A stretch of 41,157 bases of DNA, taken from positions 1 through 41,157 of the forward strand of contig JAHAGQ010000018.1 of assembly GCA_018373675.1 (NCBI GenBank). Reading direction: 5' to 3'. Made by a program: the position numbers and the translations under genes. Shown here in pieces: positions 22,378 through 30,255 of the stretch. The DNA is from Collinsella sp. Its GTDB lineage: Bacteria > Actinomycetota > Coriobacteriia > Coriobacteriales > Coriobacteriaceae. The notes below the pieces were generated by a model. It searched no databases and was not told the DNA's origin. It saw only the letters and a list, made by a program, of their open reading frames with translations. How positions within the stretch are numbered: the first letter of the stretch is position 1; the number at the start of each line of letters is the position of its first letter.

Positions 22378-24225
22378 ATGTGCGGAATCGTCGGCTACAC
22401 CGGCTCTGATATTGCAAAGAACATCCTGGTCACGGGCCTCAAGCGTATGGAGTATCGCGGCTATGACTCCTCGGGCGTCGCGCTCGAGGTGGGCGAGGGC
22501 GCCGCGGCGCACCTCGACGTCATCCGTCGCGTGGGCAAGGTCGCGGGCTTGGAGAGCGAGCTTTCCAACATTGACAGCGACGCTACCTGCGGTATCGGCC
22601 ACACCCGTTGGGCCACCCACGGCAAGCCCTCCGTCGTTAACGCTCACCCCCACACCAGCTGCGACGGCCGTATCGCCATCGTCCACAACGGCATCATCGA
22701 GAACTTCGCCGAGCTGCGCGAAGAGCTGGAGGGTCGCGGCCACCACTTTAAGAGCGAGACCGATACCGAGGTCTTCGCGCATCTGATCGAAGAGGCTTAT
22801 GCCGAGGCGCACGACCTGATGGCCTCCGTGTGCGAGGCTTGCACCCACGTGGTCGGTGCCTATGGTCTGGCCGCCGTGTGCGCTGACGAGCCCGGCGTGA
22901 TCGCCGTGGCCCGCAAGGATTCCCCGATCGTAGTCGGCGTGGGCGAAACCGGCTCCTATGTTGCTTCCGATGTCATCGCGCTCATCGACGCCACCCGCGA
23001 TGTCGTGGTGCTCGAGGACGGTCAGTTTTCCAAGCTCACGCCCGCAGGCGTCGAGTACACCGACGAGGCCGGCAACGTTATCGAGCCCAAGGTCACCCAC
23101 ATCGACTGGGACCTGGACATGGCAGAAAAGGGCGGTTATCCCGACTTTATGCTCAAGGAGATTCACGAGCAGCCGCGCGTCGTGCGCGACACGCTGGTTG
23201 GTCGTATGACGCCGGGCGGCGAGCTCGACATCGACGAGCTGGGCCTTTCGCTCGAGGAACTCAACGACATCGACCGCGTCTACGTGATCGCTTGCGGCAC
23301 CAGCTATCACGCTGGCCTCATTGCCAAGAATCTCATTGAGGGCTGGGCTCGCATCCCCACCGAGGTGGAGGCGGCCAGCGAGTTCCGCTATCGCAACCCC
23401 ATCATCACGCCGACGACGCTCGTCGTGGCCGTGTCCCAGTCGGGCGAGACGGCCGATACCCTTGCCGCCATTCGCGACGCGCGCATCAAGGGTGCCAAGG
23501 TCTTCGGCATCACCAACGTGGTGGGCAGCCCCGTGGCGCGTGAGAGCGACGGCGTCATCTACACCAAGGCCAACAAGGAGATCGCGGTCGCCTCGACCAA
23601 GAGCTTCATCGGCCAGGTCGTGAGCCTTACGCTTTTGGCTCTGCTGCTGGCGCAGGTCAAGTACCGCTTGACCACCAAGCAGGCGCGCATGCTGTTCCGC
23701 GAGCTTTCCGATACGGCCGAGCAGATCCAGTGGATTTTGGATACCCAAACCGAGGCCGTTCATGAGGCTGCCCTGCTGTGCAAGGACGCGCAGTCGGCGC
23801 TGTTCGTGGGCCGTGGCATGGGTGCCGCTATTTCCTACGAGGGTGCGCTCAAGCTCAAGGAAGTCAGCTACCTGCACGCCGAGGCATATGCCGCCGGTGA
23901 GATGAAGCATGGCCCCATTGCCCTGATCGACCCGGGCTTCCCTGTCATCGCTGTGGCCACCAAGAGCGCCACCTACGACAAGACCGTGTCGAACCTTATG
24001 GAGTGCAAGGCGCGCGGCGCCAAGGTCATCGTCGTTGCCACCGAGGGCGACGAGGAGATCAACAAGATCGCCGACTGCATCATCCGCGTGCCGGCAGTCC
24101 GCGACGTGTTCAGCCCCATCACGGCGAGCGTTCCTCTGCAGCTGCTCGCACGCGAGGTCGCCATCCTGCGCGGCTGCGACGTCGACCAGCCCCGTAACCT
24201 GGCGAAAAGCGTTACTGTCGAGTAG
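22378..24225 (+). CDS. glmS: glutamine-fructose-6-phosphate aminotransferase (isomerizing)
   Basis: First step of UDP-GlcNAc synthesis: fructose-6-phosphate plus glutamine gives glucosamine-6-phosphate plus glutamate. 615 residues, full length. N-terminal Ntn glutaminase with nucleophile Cys2 (MCGIVGYTG), then RMEYRGYDSSG, GHTRWATHG and HNGIIEN. Two SIS domains follow with ACGTSYHAG, SQSGETADT and EVSYLHAEAYAAGEMKHGP, ending in the conserved RNLAKSVTVE. No glmS ribozyme core is seen in the 312-base upstream region, so control is more likely through the TGGTAT operator. Monocistronic. Confidence 0.95.
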   Translation: MCGIVGYTGSDIAKNILVTGLKRMEYRGYDSSGVALEVGEGAAAHLDVIRRVGKVAGLESELSNIDSDATCGIGHTRWATHGKPSVVNAHPHTSCDGRIAIVHNGIIENFAELREELEGRGHHFKSETDTEVFAHLIEEAYAEAHDLMASVCEACTHVVGAYGLAAVCADEPGVIAVARKDSPIVVGVGETGSYVASDVIALIDATRDVVVLEDGQFSKLTPAGVEYTDEAGNVIEPKVTHIDWDLDMAEKGGYPDFMLKEIHEQPRVVRDTLVGRMTPGGELDIDELGLSLEELNDIDRVYVIACGTSYHAGLIAKNLIEGWARIPTEVEAASEFRYRNPIITPTTLVVAVSQSGETADTLAAIRDARIKGAKVFGITNVVGSPVARESDGVIYTKANKEIAVASTKSFIGQVVSLTLLALLLAQVKYRLTTKQARMLFRELSDTAEQIQWILDTQTEAVHEAALLCKDAQSALFVGRGMGAAISYEGALKLKEVSYLHAEAYAAGEMKHGPIALIDPGFPVIAVATKSATYDKTVSNLMECKARGAKVIVVATEGDEEINKIADCIIRVPAVRDVFSPITASVPLQLLAREVAILRGCDVDQPRNLAKSVTVE

Positions 24226-24248
24226 TTGGTTCCGCCGTTCTAGCGACT

Positions 24249-24288
24249 AAGGCCCGGCTCCGCATCAAGACGGAGCCGGGCCTTTTCT
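24249..24288 (+). terminator. terminator after glmS
   Basis: AAGGCCCGGCTCCG (24249-24262) pairs perfectly with 24271-24284, followed by TTCTG. Confidence 0.88.
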
Positions 24289-24295
24289 GCATTTG

Positions 24296-24340
24296 CCCAG
24301 ATAAAACCTGCCAAAATGAACCTGTCCCTTTTTGGCAGGT
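24296..24340 (+). repeat. 45-bp hairpin repeat, copy D
   Basis: CCCAGATAAAACCTGCC followed by the loop variant TGAACCTGTCCC. Its last base is part of the stop codon of the leftward GntR gene, so the element abuts coding sequence exactly. Confidence 0.82.
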
Positions 24341-25041
24341 TAGCGGAGCTTGCTGGTCTCGAAGTACTCGGGGAACTGGTCCAGAACCTCGGTTTGGTTG
24401 CGGAACATCATGTGCAGGTGCTTGCTGACCAAAAAGCTCGCTTCGATGGGGTCGCGACCGGCGATAGCGCGGCGAATCTGCTTGTGCTCGTTCACGATGT
24501 CCTGATTGTCGAGAACCTGCGTGGCAGCGCGCAGCCAGCGGAAGCGCTCCAGGTCGGCATTGGTATCTTCGAGCCACGACCACACGGTGCTGCGACATGC
24601 GATGCTAAAAATCATGTGATGCATGAGGTTGTCGCTCAAAAAGAAGCCGATGCGATCCTCATCGGCCATGGCCTTTTCCTGCAGCGCGATGGCGCGGTCG
24701 AGCTGCTCGATGCCGGCCGACGTGGCGCGCGCACAGCACTCCACAATCACCTGCTTTTCCAGATGCTCGCGGATATAACAGGCACTCTCGGCAAGGGTGA
24801 GGTTGATGGGTGAGACGTAGGTGCCGCTTTGGGGCACGGTGCGCACCAGGCCTTCCTGCGCCAAGCGAACCAAAGCCTCGCGCACGGGCGTGCGCCCCAT
24901 ATCCAGGTCATCGCAAAGTTGCTTGACGCCCAGCTTTTCGCCCGGCTTGTAGTCCAGGTAGACGATTTTGCGTCGAATGGTGTGGTAGGACTGGTCCTGT
25001 AGGCTCGTTTCCTGCTCGCCGACGTGCATCGATTCTTCCAT
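24340..25041 (-). CDS. GntR-family transcriptional regulator, FCD (FadR) type
   Basis: 233 residues from the chosen start. The N-terminal winged helix (about 16-78) includes KQLCDDLDMGRTPVREALVRLAQEGLV and the wing QSGTYVS. A helical FCD effector domain follows with metal-binding candidates in DNLMHHMIF (Asp and His) and the late SKHLHMMF. Members sense organic acids or sugar acids. The start at 25041 is preferred because GAGG lies 4 bases upstream; an earlier in-frame ATG at 25071 lacks a ribosome site but would add ten plausible residues. It is divergent from the YeiH-type transporter, its likely target. The stop is provided at the edge of hairpin repeat D. Confidence 0.87.
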   Translation of the reverse strand: MEESMHVGEQETSLQDQSYHTIRRKIVYLDYKPGEKLGVKQLCDDLDMGRTPVREALVRLAQEGLVRTVPQSGTYVSPINLTLAESACYIREHLEKQVIVECCARATSAGIEQLDRAIALQEKAMADEDRIGFFLSDNLMHHMIFSIACRSTVWSWLEDTNADLERFRWLRAATQVLDNQDIVNEHKQIRRAIAGRDPIEASFLVSKHLHMMFRNQTEVLDQFPEYFETSKLR

Positions 25042-25234
25042 AGCGCCTCGCAACTGTTCTATCAAACTCATATGTCAGTTGTTAATTATGCCGCGAATCA
25101 GCTCTCCGCGGTGGGTAATTCGGCTGTTGCCTGAGAACTATTGCGGCATCTTAGTCTGTGTTTGCGCAAGGCTGTGCTCAATGTTGCCGTATCATAAGCC
25201 GTCGCAAACGTGAAATAGAAAGAAGGAATCCCAT

Positions 25235-26269
25235 ATGCAACTGGCAAATATCGTACGCGAGCGCTGGAAAGGCGTCTTGTTCTGCCTAATCATCGCCATT
25301 CCCGCGACGTTGCTCGGCAAACAAATTGAAGTGGTCGGCGGTCCGGTGTTTGCCATCCTCTTTGGCATGGTCCTGGCGCTCGTCTTTCCCAAGAATCGTC
25401 GCGAACAGCTCGCCGCCGGCGTCACCTATACGTCCAAAAAAGTCTTGCAGTACGCGGTTATCCTGCTTGGCTTTGGCATGAACCTCTCCCAGATCCTGTC
25501 CAAGGGCGCCCAGTCGCTGCCGATTATCGTGGCGACAATCTCGACCTCGCTTGTCATCGCCTTTGTGCTCTGCCGCGTTATGAACGTGCCGGGTAAGATC
25601 GCGACGCTTGTGGGTGTGGGTTCGTCGATTTGCGGCGGTTCTGCTATCGCCGCGACCGCACCCGTCATCGATGCCGACGATCGCGAGATTGCCCAGGCCA
25701 TTTCGGTCATCTTCCTGTTTAACGTTATCGCGGCGCTCGTGTTTCCAACGCTCGGCGGTATGCTCGGGCTGACCAACGAGGGCTTTGGCCTGTTTGCCGG
25801 CACCGCCATCAACGACACCTCGTCCGTAACGGCTGCGGCGAGCGCCTGGGACAGCATGCATCCCGGCGCCAATGTGCTCGAGAGCGCCACGGTGGTCAAG
25901 CTCACCAGGACGCTGGCCATTATTCCCATCACGTTGGTCCTCGCATGCTGGCAGATGCGTCTGGCGCGCAAGGCCGGCGGTGACGCCAAAAGCACGTTCT
26001 CCCTTAAACGCGCGTTTCCCATGTTTGTGCTGTTTTTTGTGCTGGCGAGCGTGATCACTACGGTGCTTCAGCTTCCTGCATCCATTACGGCGCCCATCAA
26101 GGAGCTGTCGAAGTTCTTTATTGTGATGGCCATGGCGGCTATTGGTTTTAATACCGATATCGTCGAGCTGGTCAAAAAGGGCGGCAAGCCCATCGCGCTG
26201 GGCTTTTGCTGCTGGATTGGCATTGCGTGCATGAGTTTGGGAATGCAACACGTACTGGGAATCTGGTAG
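25235..26269 (+). CDS. YeiH/UPF0324-family putative anion (sulfate) exporter
   Basis: 344 residues, integral membrane with about ten helices. Family signatures are ILLGFGMNLSQIL (about 77-89), GVGSSICGGSAIAATAPVI (about 126-144) with the Gly-rich re-entrant loop, and GTAINDTSSVTAAASAW (about 192-208). Family members are annotated as putative sulfate or sulfite-related exporters; direct evidence is thin. AAAGAAGGAA precedes the ATG. A TATCAT -10-like box lies at 25190-25195. The divergent GntR regulator probably controls it. Confidence 0.85.
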   Translation: MQLANIVRERWKGVLFCLIIAIPATLLGKQIEVVGGPVFAILFGMVLALVFPKNRREQLAAGVTYTSKKVLQYAVILLGFGMNLSQILSKGAQSLPIIVATISTSLVIAFVLCRVMNVPGKIATLVGVGSSICGGSAIAATAPVIDADDREIAQAISVIFLFNVIAALVFPTLGGMLGLTNEGFGLFAGTAINDTSSVTAAASAWDSMHPGANVLESATVVKLTRTLAIIPITLVLACWQMRLARKAGGDAKSTFSLKRAFPMFVLFFVLASVITTVLQLPASITAPIKELSKFFIVMAMAAIGFNTDIVELVKKGGKPIALGFCCWIGIACMSLGMQHVLGIW

Positions 26270-26315
26270 AGAAGTAGCTTATTTGCGTGCTGCGTGCTGG
26301 TGAGCGCATTCTCAC

Positions 26316-26392
26316 GGTGGAGCGATAGGAGCTCTTGCGGGTATGGCTTGTCCGCAGGTTTATAAGTCCCGAAGAGCTCTTATCGCCCCGCC
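26316..26392 (+). repeat. 77-bp nested hairpin after the YeiH gene
   Basis: A 21-bp stem (26316-26336 with 26372-26392; core CGATAGGAGCTCTT/AAGAGCTCTTATCG, two wobbles and one mismatch) encloses a small GCGG/CCGC hairpin (26337-26355). GTGAG/CTCAC forms another stem just upstream (about 26301-26315). No T-run follows. It could be a structured leader RNA of the next gene or a repeat element. Confidence 0.5.
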
Positions 26393-26535
26393 AGGATGGC
26401 GATGCGGGGCAACACCTATACTCGCAGGACGGCGCTTTCTGCCCTATAGTGTTTGGTGAGCAATATCGTTCAATTTTGAAACACTCGGTCGTGCGACCGC
26501 CGGCGGTTGCACGTCGCCGCGGACAGGGGCGAATC

Positions 26536-27753
26536 ATGGATAGCGATGCCAAGCTGAACATCTTGACCGAGGCCCTGGCTGCTGCCGGGGCCTCGGCATT
26601 GGCGATCGATGCGCGTGGGGACGTCGCGATCTCGACCATGAATGACGCGGCGCTCGAGCGGGATGTGGCGGCTTTTGTTGCTGAGCGTCTCGACCGTATA
26701 GGAGACGGCGCGCGTCTGGTTATGGGGCGTGAGGGTACGCGCCTGAGCCTGACCGTTCGCCCCACCGACAAAGAGGGCGGGGGGCTTTGGGTTGTCGTGG
26801 TCCGCGAGGTGCGCGGTGCCGCGGCGCATGCGGGCATCGAGTGGCTCAACGCCGACGAAGTTGAGGTCCGCTACGAATCGAGCGCGTACGGCATCGTTGA
26901 GGGAGCGGCTTCAGTGGCTGCGCCGGTCGTCGAGAGCTACGCGCGCGGTGTGCCCCTTATGCTCGAGGGCGAGCTGGGCGCGGGTCAGGTCGAGATCGCC
27001 AAGCGCCTCTACCTGGACGGTCCTTTTGCCGATCAGCCCTTTGTTTCCGTTGCGCTCGATGAGCTCACCGAGCGCGGTTGGCGCCATGTGCTCAAAAGCG
27101 CCGAATCGCCGTTGTTCCAAACGGGGCTGACCCTTTGCATTGAGGGCTGGAACGCGGTTGGCCCCCAGCGCCTCCGCGAGCTGGTCTCCACGATGGCCGA
27201 CACCGCGTTGGCGACGCGCTGCCATGTGGTGCTGACGGCGAATGACATGCCGGGCGGCAGCGAAAGTGATCAAGCCGCCTTTGTGACCGAGCGCTTCGCC
27301 TGTGCGGTGAGCGTGGCGCCGGCAATCGCCGAGCAGGGAGCCGCGTCGACGAAGGTTGCGCGCTATTTGGAATATCTCGCTGACGCATTTGGGACGGCAG
27401 CGCCCACGCTGTCTTCCGCGGCGACGAAGACGCTCGATGCTTACCGCTGGCCGCGCAATTATCTGCAGCTCCGCGAGGTCTCGGAACGACTGTATATATT
27501 GGTGGGGGCGGGCGCGGTGGACCGCGCTGTGGCGGAGGAAGTGCTCGCCCAAGAGGACGTGATTAAGACCGCAGCCTTTGGCGCCCCGACGCTCGAAAGC
27601 GACCTGTATATCCTGCGACCGCTGGCCGATACCGAGCGAGATATCGCGCATCTGGTTGTAGATCATCTCCACGGCAACCGAACCCGTGCGGCGGAGGTAC
27701 TGGGCATAAGCCGTACAACGCTGTGGCGCTTGCTGAAGGACGATGACCGTTGA
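26536..27753 (+). CDS. degenerate NtrC-like regulator with Fis-type HTH
   Basis: 405 residues. The middle (about 115-345) resembles the sigma-54 activator AAA+ fold, but the Walker A position reads GELGAGQVE (145-153), lacking the GKE lysine, and there is no GAFTGA loop and no clear Walker B acid pair. ATP use and sigma-54 contact are therefore unlikely. The C-terminus (369-401) is a clear Fis-family helix-turn-helix, HLHGNRTRAAEVLGISRTTL. The N-terminal 100 residues may be a sensor. GGACAGGGGC precedes the ATG at 26536; an earlier in-frame ATG runs into the nested hairpin. TATAGT (26445-26450) may be its -10. Regulatory target unknown. Confidence 0.75.
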   Translation: MDSDAKLNILTEALAAAGASALAIDARGDVAISTMNDAALERDVAAFVAERLDRIGDGARLVMGREGTRLSLTVRPTDKEGGGLWVVVVREVRGAAAHAGIEWLNADEVEVRYESSAYGIVEGAASVAAPVVESYARGVPLMLEGELGAGQVEIAKRLYLDGPFADQPFVSVALDELTERGWRHVLKSAESPLFQTGLTLCIEGWNAVGPQRLRELVSTMADTALATRCHVVLTANDMPGGSESDQAAFVTERFACAVSVAPAIAEQGAASTKVARYLEYLADAFGTAAPTLSSAATKTLDAYRWPRNYLQLREVSERLYILVGAGAVDRAVAEEVLAQEDVIKTAAFGAPTLESDLYILRPLADTERDIAHLVVDHLHGNRTRAAEVLGISRTTLWRLLKDDDR

Positions 27754-27837
27754 GCGAGGCGCCCGTGACCGCGCGCGACGCGTGTGCTACAGTCCAAAGC
27801 GTTATTGTTTCGATTTGGTTACGGCGTGCGAGGGCAT

Positions 27838-28413
27838 ATGGCTGAGACTTCAAAACCGAGCCGCAGAAGGCGGAGTGCCGCGCCGGTCAACCGACGCACG
27901 ACATCGGTGACGTGGGGTAAACACGCCTCGGGGTTTGATGGCTCGTTCAAGCGCACTAAATACGGCTATCCTTCGGCAAGCGCCCGCTTGGCAATGCAGG
28001 CAGAGTCCTCGCTGTGGGGCCGCAAACGCGTGGTGGGCTCAAAGCTCAAGCACGACGGAACGCTCGGTTACATCAGCCGCGGGGCGGCTCGCCGCAGCGG
28101 GCTCAATCCCGCCGGCTGGCATCGCTACGTGCCGATCGTGGCCGCCGTTGCAGTGATCGTCATCGCACTCGCTGCGCTTGGCTACGCCGGCGGTGGCGCC
28201 AACTTGGACGCAATGTTTAAATCGCCCGAGCTCGCGCATGTAGGTACAGAAATTGTCGAGGGCGCTCAGGCCCAGACGGGCGTCGCGCCCCAGCGCGGTA
28301 TCGTTGCGGCGGCCTCCACCATCGCCGATGCGCAAAAGGACGAGGACGAACAAGGCAGCGAAGCCGAGACGGCCCAGACAAGCGAAGCGACGACAACTCA
28401 AATATCAACATAG
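27838..28413 (+). CDS. hypothetical single-pass membrane protein with basic N-terminus
   Basis: 191 residues, family not recognised. Residues 1-97 are Arg/Lys/Ser-rich (KPSRRRRSAAPVNRR, then GYPSASARLAMQAESSLWGRK), suggesting nucleic-acid or phospholipid contact in the cytoplasm. One membrane helix (about 98-118, YVPIVAAVAVIVIALAALGY) follows, and the C-terminal 70 residues are Ala/Glu/Gln/Thr-rich and probably disordered outside the cell. ATG at 27838 with GAGGGC just upstream. It lies 84 bases after the degenerate regulator on the same strand and may be cotranscribed. Confidence 0.65.
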   Translation: MAETSKPSRRRRSAAPVNRRTTSVTWGKHASGFDGSFKRTKYGYPSASARLAMQAESSLWGRKRVVGSKLKHDGTLGYISRGAARRSGLNPAGWHRYVPIVAAVAVIVIALAALGYAGGGANLDAMFKSPELAHVGTEIVEGAQAQTGVAPQRGIVAAASTIADAQKDEDEQGSEAETAQTSEATTTQIST

Positions 28414-28415
28414 CT

Positions 28416-28450
28416 TGCCGGCAGAAGGGGACGTTCCTTTTCTGCCGGCA
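28416..28450. terminator. hairpin between convergent genes with GGGGACGTTCCTT loop
   Basis: TGCCGGCAGAA (28416-28426) pairs perfectly with TTCTGCCGGCA (28440-28450). The 13-base loop GGGGACGTTCCTT resembles the loops of the other REP-like hairpins. It lies between two gene 3' ends and could serve as a terminator without a strong T-run. Confidence 0.6.
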
Positions 28451-28468
28451 GTTTGGGACACTCCCGCG

Positions 28469-28990
28469 CTACTTGACGTATACCACGTTGTCGCGGCGCG
28501 GCTTTGCCTCGGGTAGCGTGTCCTCGGCATAGCCCAGAATGCAGTTACCGACACCGCGCAGGCTTCCGTCGGCGGGCAGGCCCCAGCTGGCCAGCAGCTC
28601 CAGGCCCTCGGGCGAGTCAAAGACCTCATGCGCGCGGTGAATCCAGCACGAATCGACACCCAGCGCATAGGCGGCGTTGAGCAAGTTGCCCATGGCGAGC
28701 GAGCCGTCTTCCAGATGGGTGGGCACGCTGCGGTCAACCAGCACCACCACAACGGTCTTGGCACCGTAGAAGGGGTCGCCGTTGCTGCCCATGACCTGGG
28801 CGTTGAGCTGTGAGAGACGCTCGACGGTCGCGGGGTCGGTGACGGCGACAAACGTCACCGGCTGGCGGCCCATGCCGCTCGGTGCATATTGGCCGGCTTC
28901 GATAATACGTGCAAGCTTTTCGGCCTCGACGGGACGATCGCTGTATTTGCGGCAGCTGCGGCGGTGAATGAGTGCTTCGATGGTCTCCAT
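28469..28990 (-). CDS. nitroreductase-family protein
   Basis: 173 residues, FMN-dependent NAD(P)H oxidoreductase fold. N-terminal HRRSCRKYSDRPVE (the R-R-S-x-R-x-Y/F phosphate-binding signature) and APSGMGRQPVTFVAV for FMN binding; LAMGNLLNAAYALGVDSCWI is the conserved dimer and FMN helix, and GNCILGYAEDTLPEAKPRR the C-terminal FMN motif. Substrate unknown (nitro compounds, quinones or flavin). AAGGAGACACC before the ATG at 28990 fixes the start; an in-frame extension to 29086 is not supported. Confidence 0.88.
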   Translation of the reverse strand: METIEALIHRRSCRKYSDRPVEAEKLARIIEAGQYAPSGMGRQPVTFVAVTDPATVERLSQLNAQVMGSNGDPFYGAKTVVVVLVDRSVPTHLEDGSLAMGNLLNAAYALGVDSCWIHRAHEVFDSPEGLELLASWGLPADGSLRGVGNCILGYAEDTLPEAKPRRDNVVYVK

Positions 28991-29284
28991 GGTGTCTCCT
29001 TGCGGTGGCGTTGCAGATGCCCCGTTCATACCCGTTGGGCTCAAACGATAGACGGTCAATTGCCTGGCCAAAAGGATAGATTCCAATTGGGAAAGTAGGT
29101 TTGCATAAAAGTACCTTCAGAATGTGACAAACCGGTGGGATGGTTAAACGTTTTATCCCGTCTACCCTGCGGTTTTTTACCACTTGCCTAAATGATGCGC
29201 GCATAAGCTCTGATAAAGGTTTTACTAAAGGAGCACCAACGTTTATCAACGCGCCATGGTGGCGCCGGGCCAGGAGGTAACATC

Positions 29285-29575
29285 ATGTTCCAGGCTGGAG
29301 ATGTCGTCGAGACCGACTTCGAAGGATTTCTGAAGCTGCTGCGTTCCAAGACGCGCGCTTTCGTGTCGATCAATGATCACGAGTACTACATCACGCACAC
29401 CGATGGCTATTGGCGTGTTCAGGATTGCGAGGCCCTCAACGATAAGGGCCACTTTACTGACTGCTCCGAGCTAGTCAACACGGTCTGCGAGGTCGTCGAA
29501 CTGCCGTGGATCTGCGGCAAGAGCCTGCACGACAGCTTCTCGGGCGCCACGGTCTACGAGGCCGTCGCTGCTTAA
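29285..29575 (+). CDS. small hypothetical protein
   Basis: 96 residues, family not recognised. Acidic and soluble, with no signal or membrane segment. The middle reads like small beta strands (TRAFVSINDHEYYITHTDGYWRV), followed by a Cys-bearing helix (CSELVNTVCEVVELPWICGK). Four cysteines (about 48, 60, 68 and 77) could bind metal. A strong AGGAGG lies 6 bases before the ATG and a good terminator follows, so it is well supported as a real, stand-alone gene. The 294-base upstream gap contains no other gene. Confidence 0.75.
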   Translation: MFQAGDVVETDFEGFLKLLRSKTRAFVSINDHEYYITHTDGYWRVQDCEALNDKGHFTDCSELVNTVCEVVELPWICGKSLHDSFSGATVYEAVAA

Positions 29576-29601
29576 CAGCCAACAATCGATATTCTCTCGC
29601 A

Positions 29602-29637
29602 ACCGCCGGCGCCGCCCCCGCGCCGGCGGTCTTTTTT
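29602..29637 (+). terminator. terminator after the small hypothetical
   Basis: ACCGCCGGCGC (29602-29612) pairs with GCGCCGGCGGT (29620-29630), followed by CTTTTTT. Confidence 0.92.
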
Positions 29638-29679
29638 GTCGATATGCTTATGTAGAGCCGACTATAAACAACGAGCTTA

Positions 29680-29741
29680 TTGACGATAGTCAAAACTCGG
29701 ACTAATGTAGAGATATAAATTGGTCAAAACTCGGACTATCG
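29680..29741 (+). promoter_or_regulatory. MarR operon promoter with 16-bp direct repeats
   Basis: TTGACG (29680-29685), 17 bases, then TAATGT (29703-29708). GTCAAAACTCGGACTA occurs exactly twice, at 29689-29704 (between -35 and -10) and 29723-29738, and CGATAGTC/GACTATCG flank the pair as inverted ends. This is a likely autorepressor site for the MarR protein. Confidence 0.65.
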
Positions 29742-29754
29742 AATGGTGGGAGAG

Positions 29755-30255
29755 ATGAATAGTGCAGTTAGCCTGGTCGATTTCGACCGGATGCTCAACG
29801 GGCTTGACCGTATCTATTCGGAGTTCGCGCGCGCCTGCGGTCTTTCGGACTGCGCCTACTGGATGCTCGTCGACACGAGTGCAGCGGGCGGAAGCGTTGC
29901 CGTGAGTCGGCTGACGAGTGAATGGTTCTACAGCAAACAGACCATCAATTCGGCGATCAAGACGCTTAGGGCGCGAGAGCTTGCGACGTTGGAGTTTGCC
30001 GAGGGCAGTCGTAAGAACAAGGTTGTGCGACTGACCGAAGAAGGCGTGCGGTTTGCCAGGCGCTACGCGTTACCGGCGCAAAAAGCCGAGCAACAGGCAT
30101 TCGAAGCGCTCGAGCCGTGGGAACAGCGCGAGATCATGCGCCTGGTCGGTAAATTCTCCCATGTTCTGAACGAAGAGTGCGAGGCATTTAAACGGCAAGT
30201 GGCCGCCGAGAACGAGGCAGACGATAAGGGCGAGGGGGACACATGCGACTCTTAA
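29755..30255 (+). CDS. MarR-family transcriptional regulator
   Basis: 166 residues. Winged helix-turn-helix with SRLTSEWFYSKQTINSAIKTLRARELATLE (about 57-87) and the wing EGSRKNKVVRLTEEGVRFA. It begins the operon with the two ABC exporter genes and overlaps the first by 13 bases, the common layout of a drug- or metabolite-sensing repressor controlling its exporter. The start is ambiguous: ATG at 29743 has little ribosome site; ATG at 29755 has GGTGGGAG upstream but closely spaced, and is preferred. Confidence 0.88.
   Translation: MNSAVSLVDFDRMLNGLDRIYSEFARACGLSDCAYWMLVDTSAAGGSVAVSRLTSEWFYSKQTINSAIKTLRARELATLEFAEGSRKNKVVRLTEEGVRFARRYALPAQKAEQQAFEALEPWEQREIMRLVGKFSHVLNEECEAFKRQVAAENEADDKGEGDTCDS

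Noticed and set aside
20956..23910. 984-residue version of the LacI-family protein
   Set aside because: The extra N-terminal part is antisense to glmS and crosses hairpin repeat C; the HTH begins at the 22065 start with a ribosome site.
29146..29158. AAACGTTTTATCC shared with 35778-35790
   Set aside because: A single 13-base match is expected several times by chance in 41 kb, and it has no symmetry or consistent promoter position.
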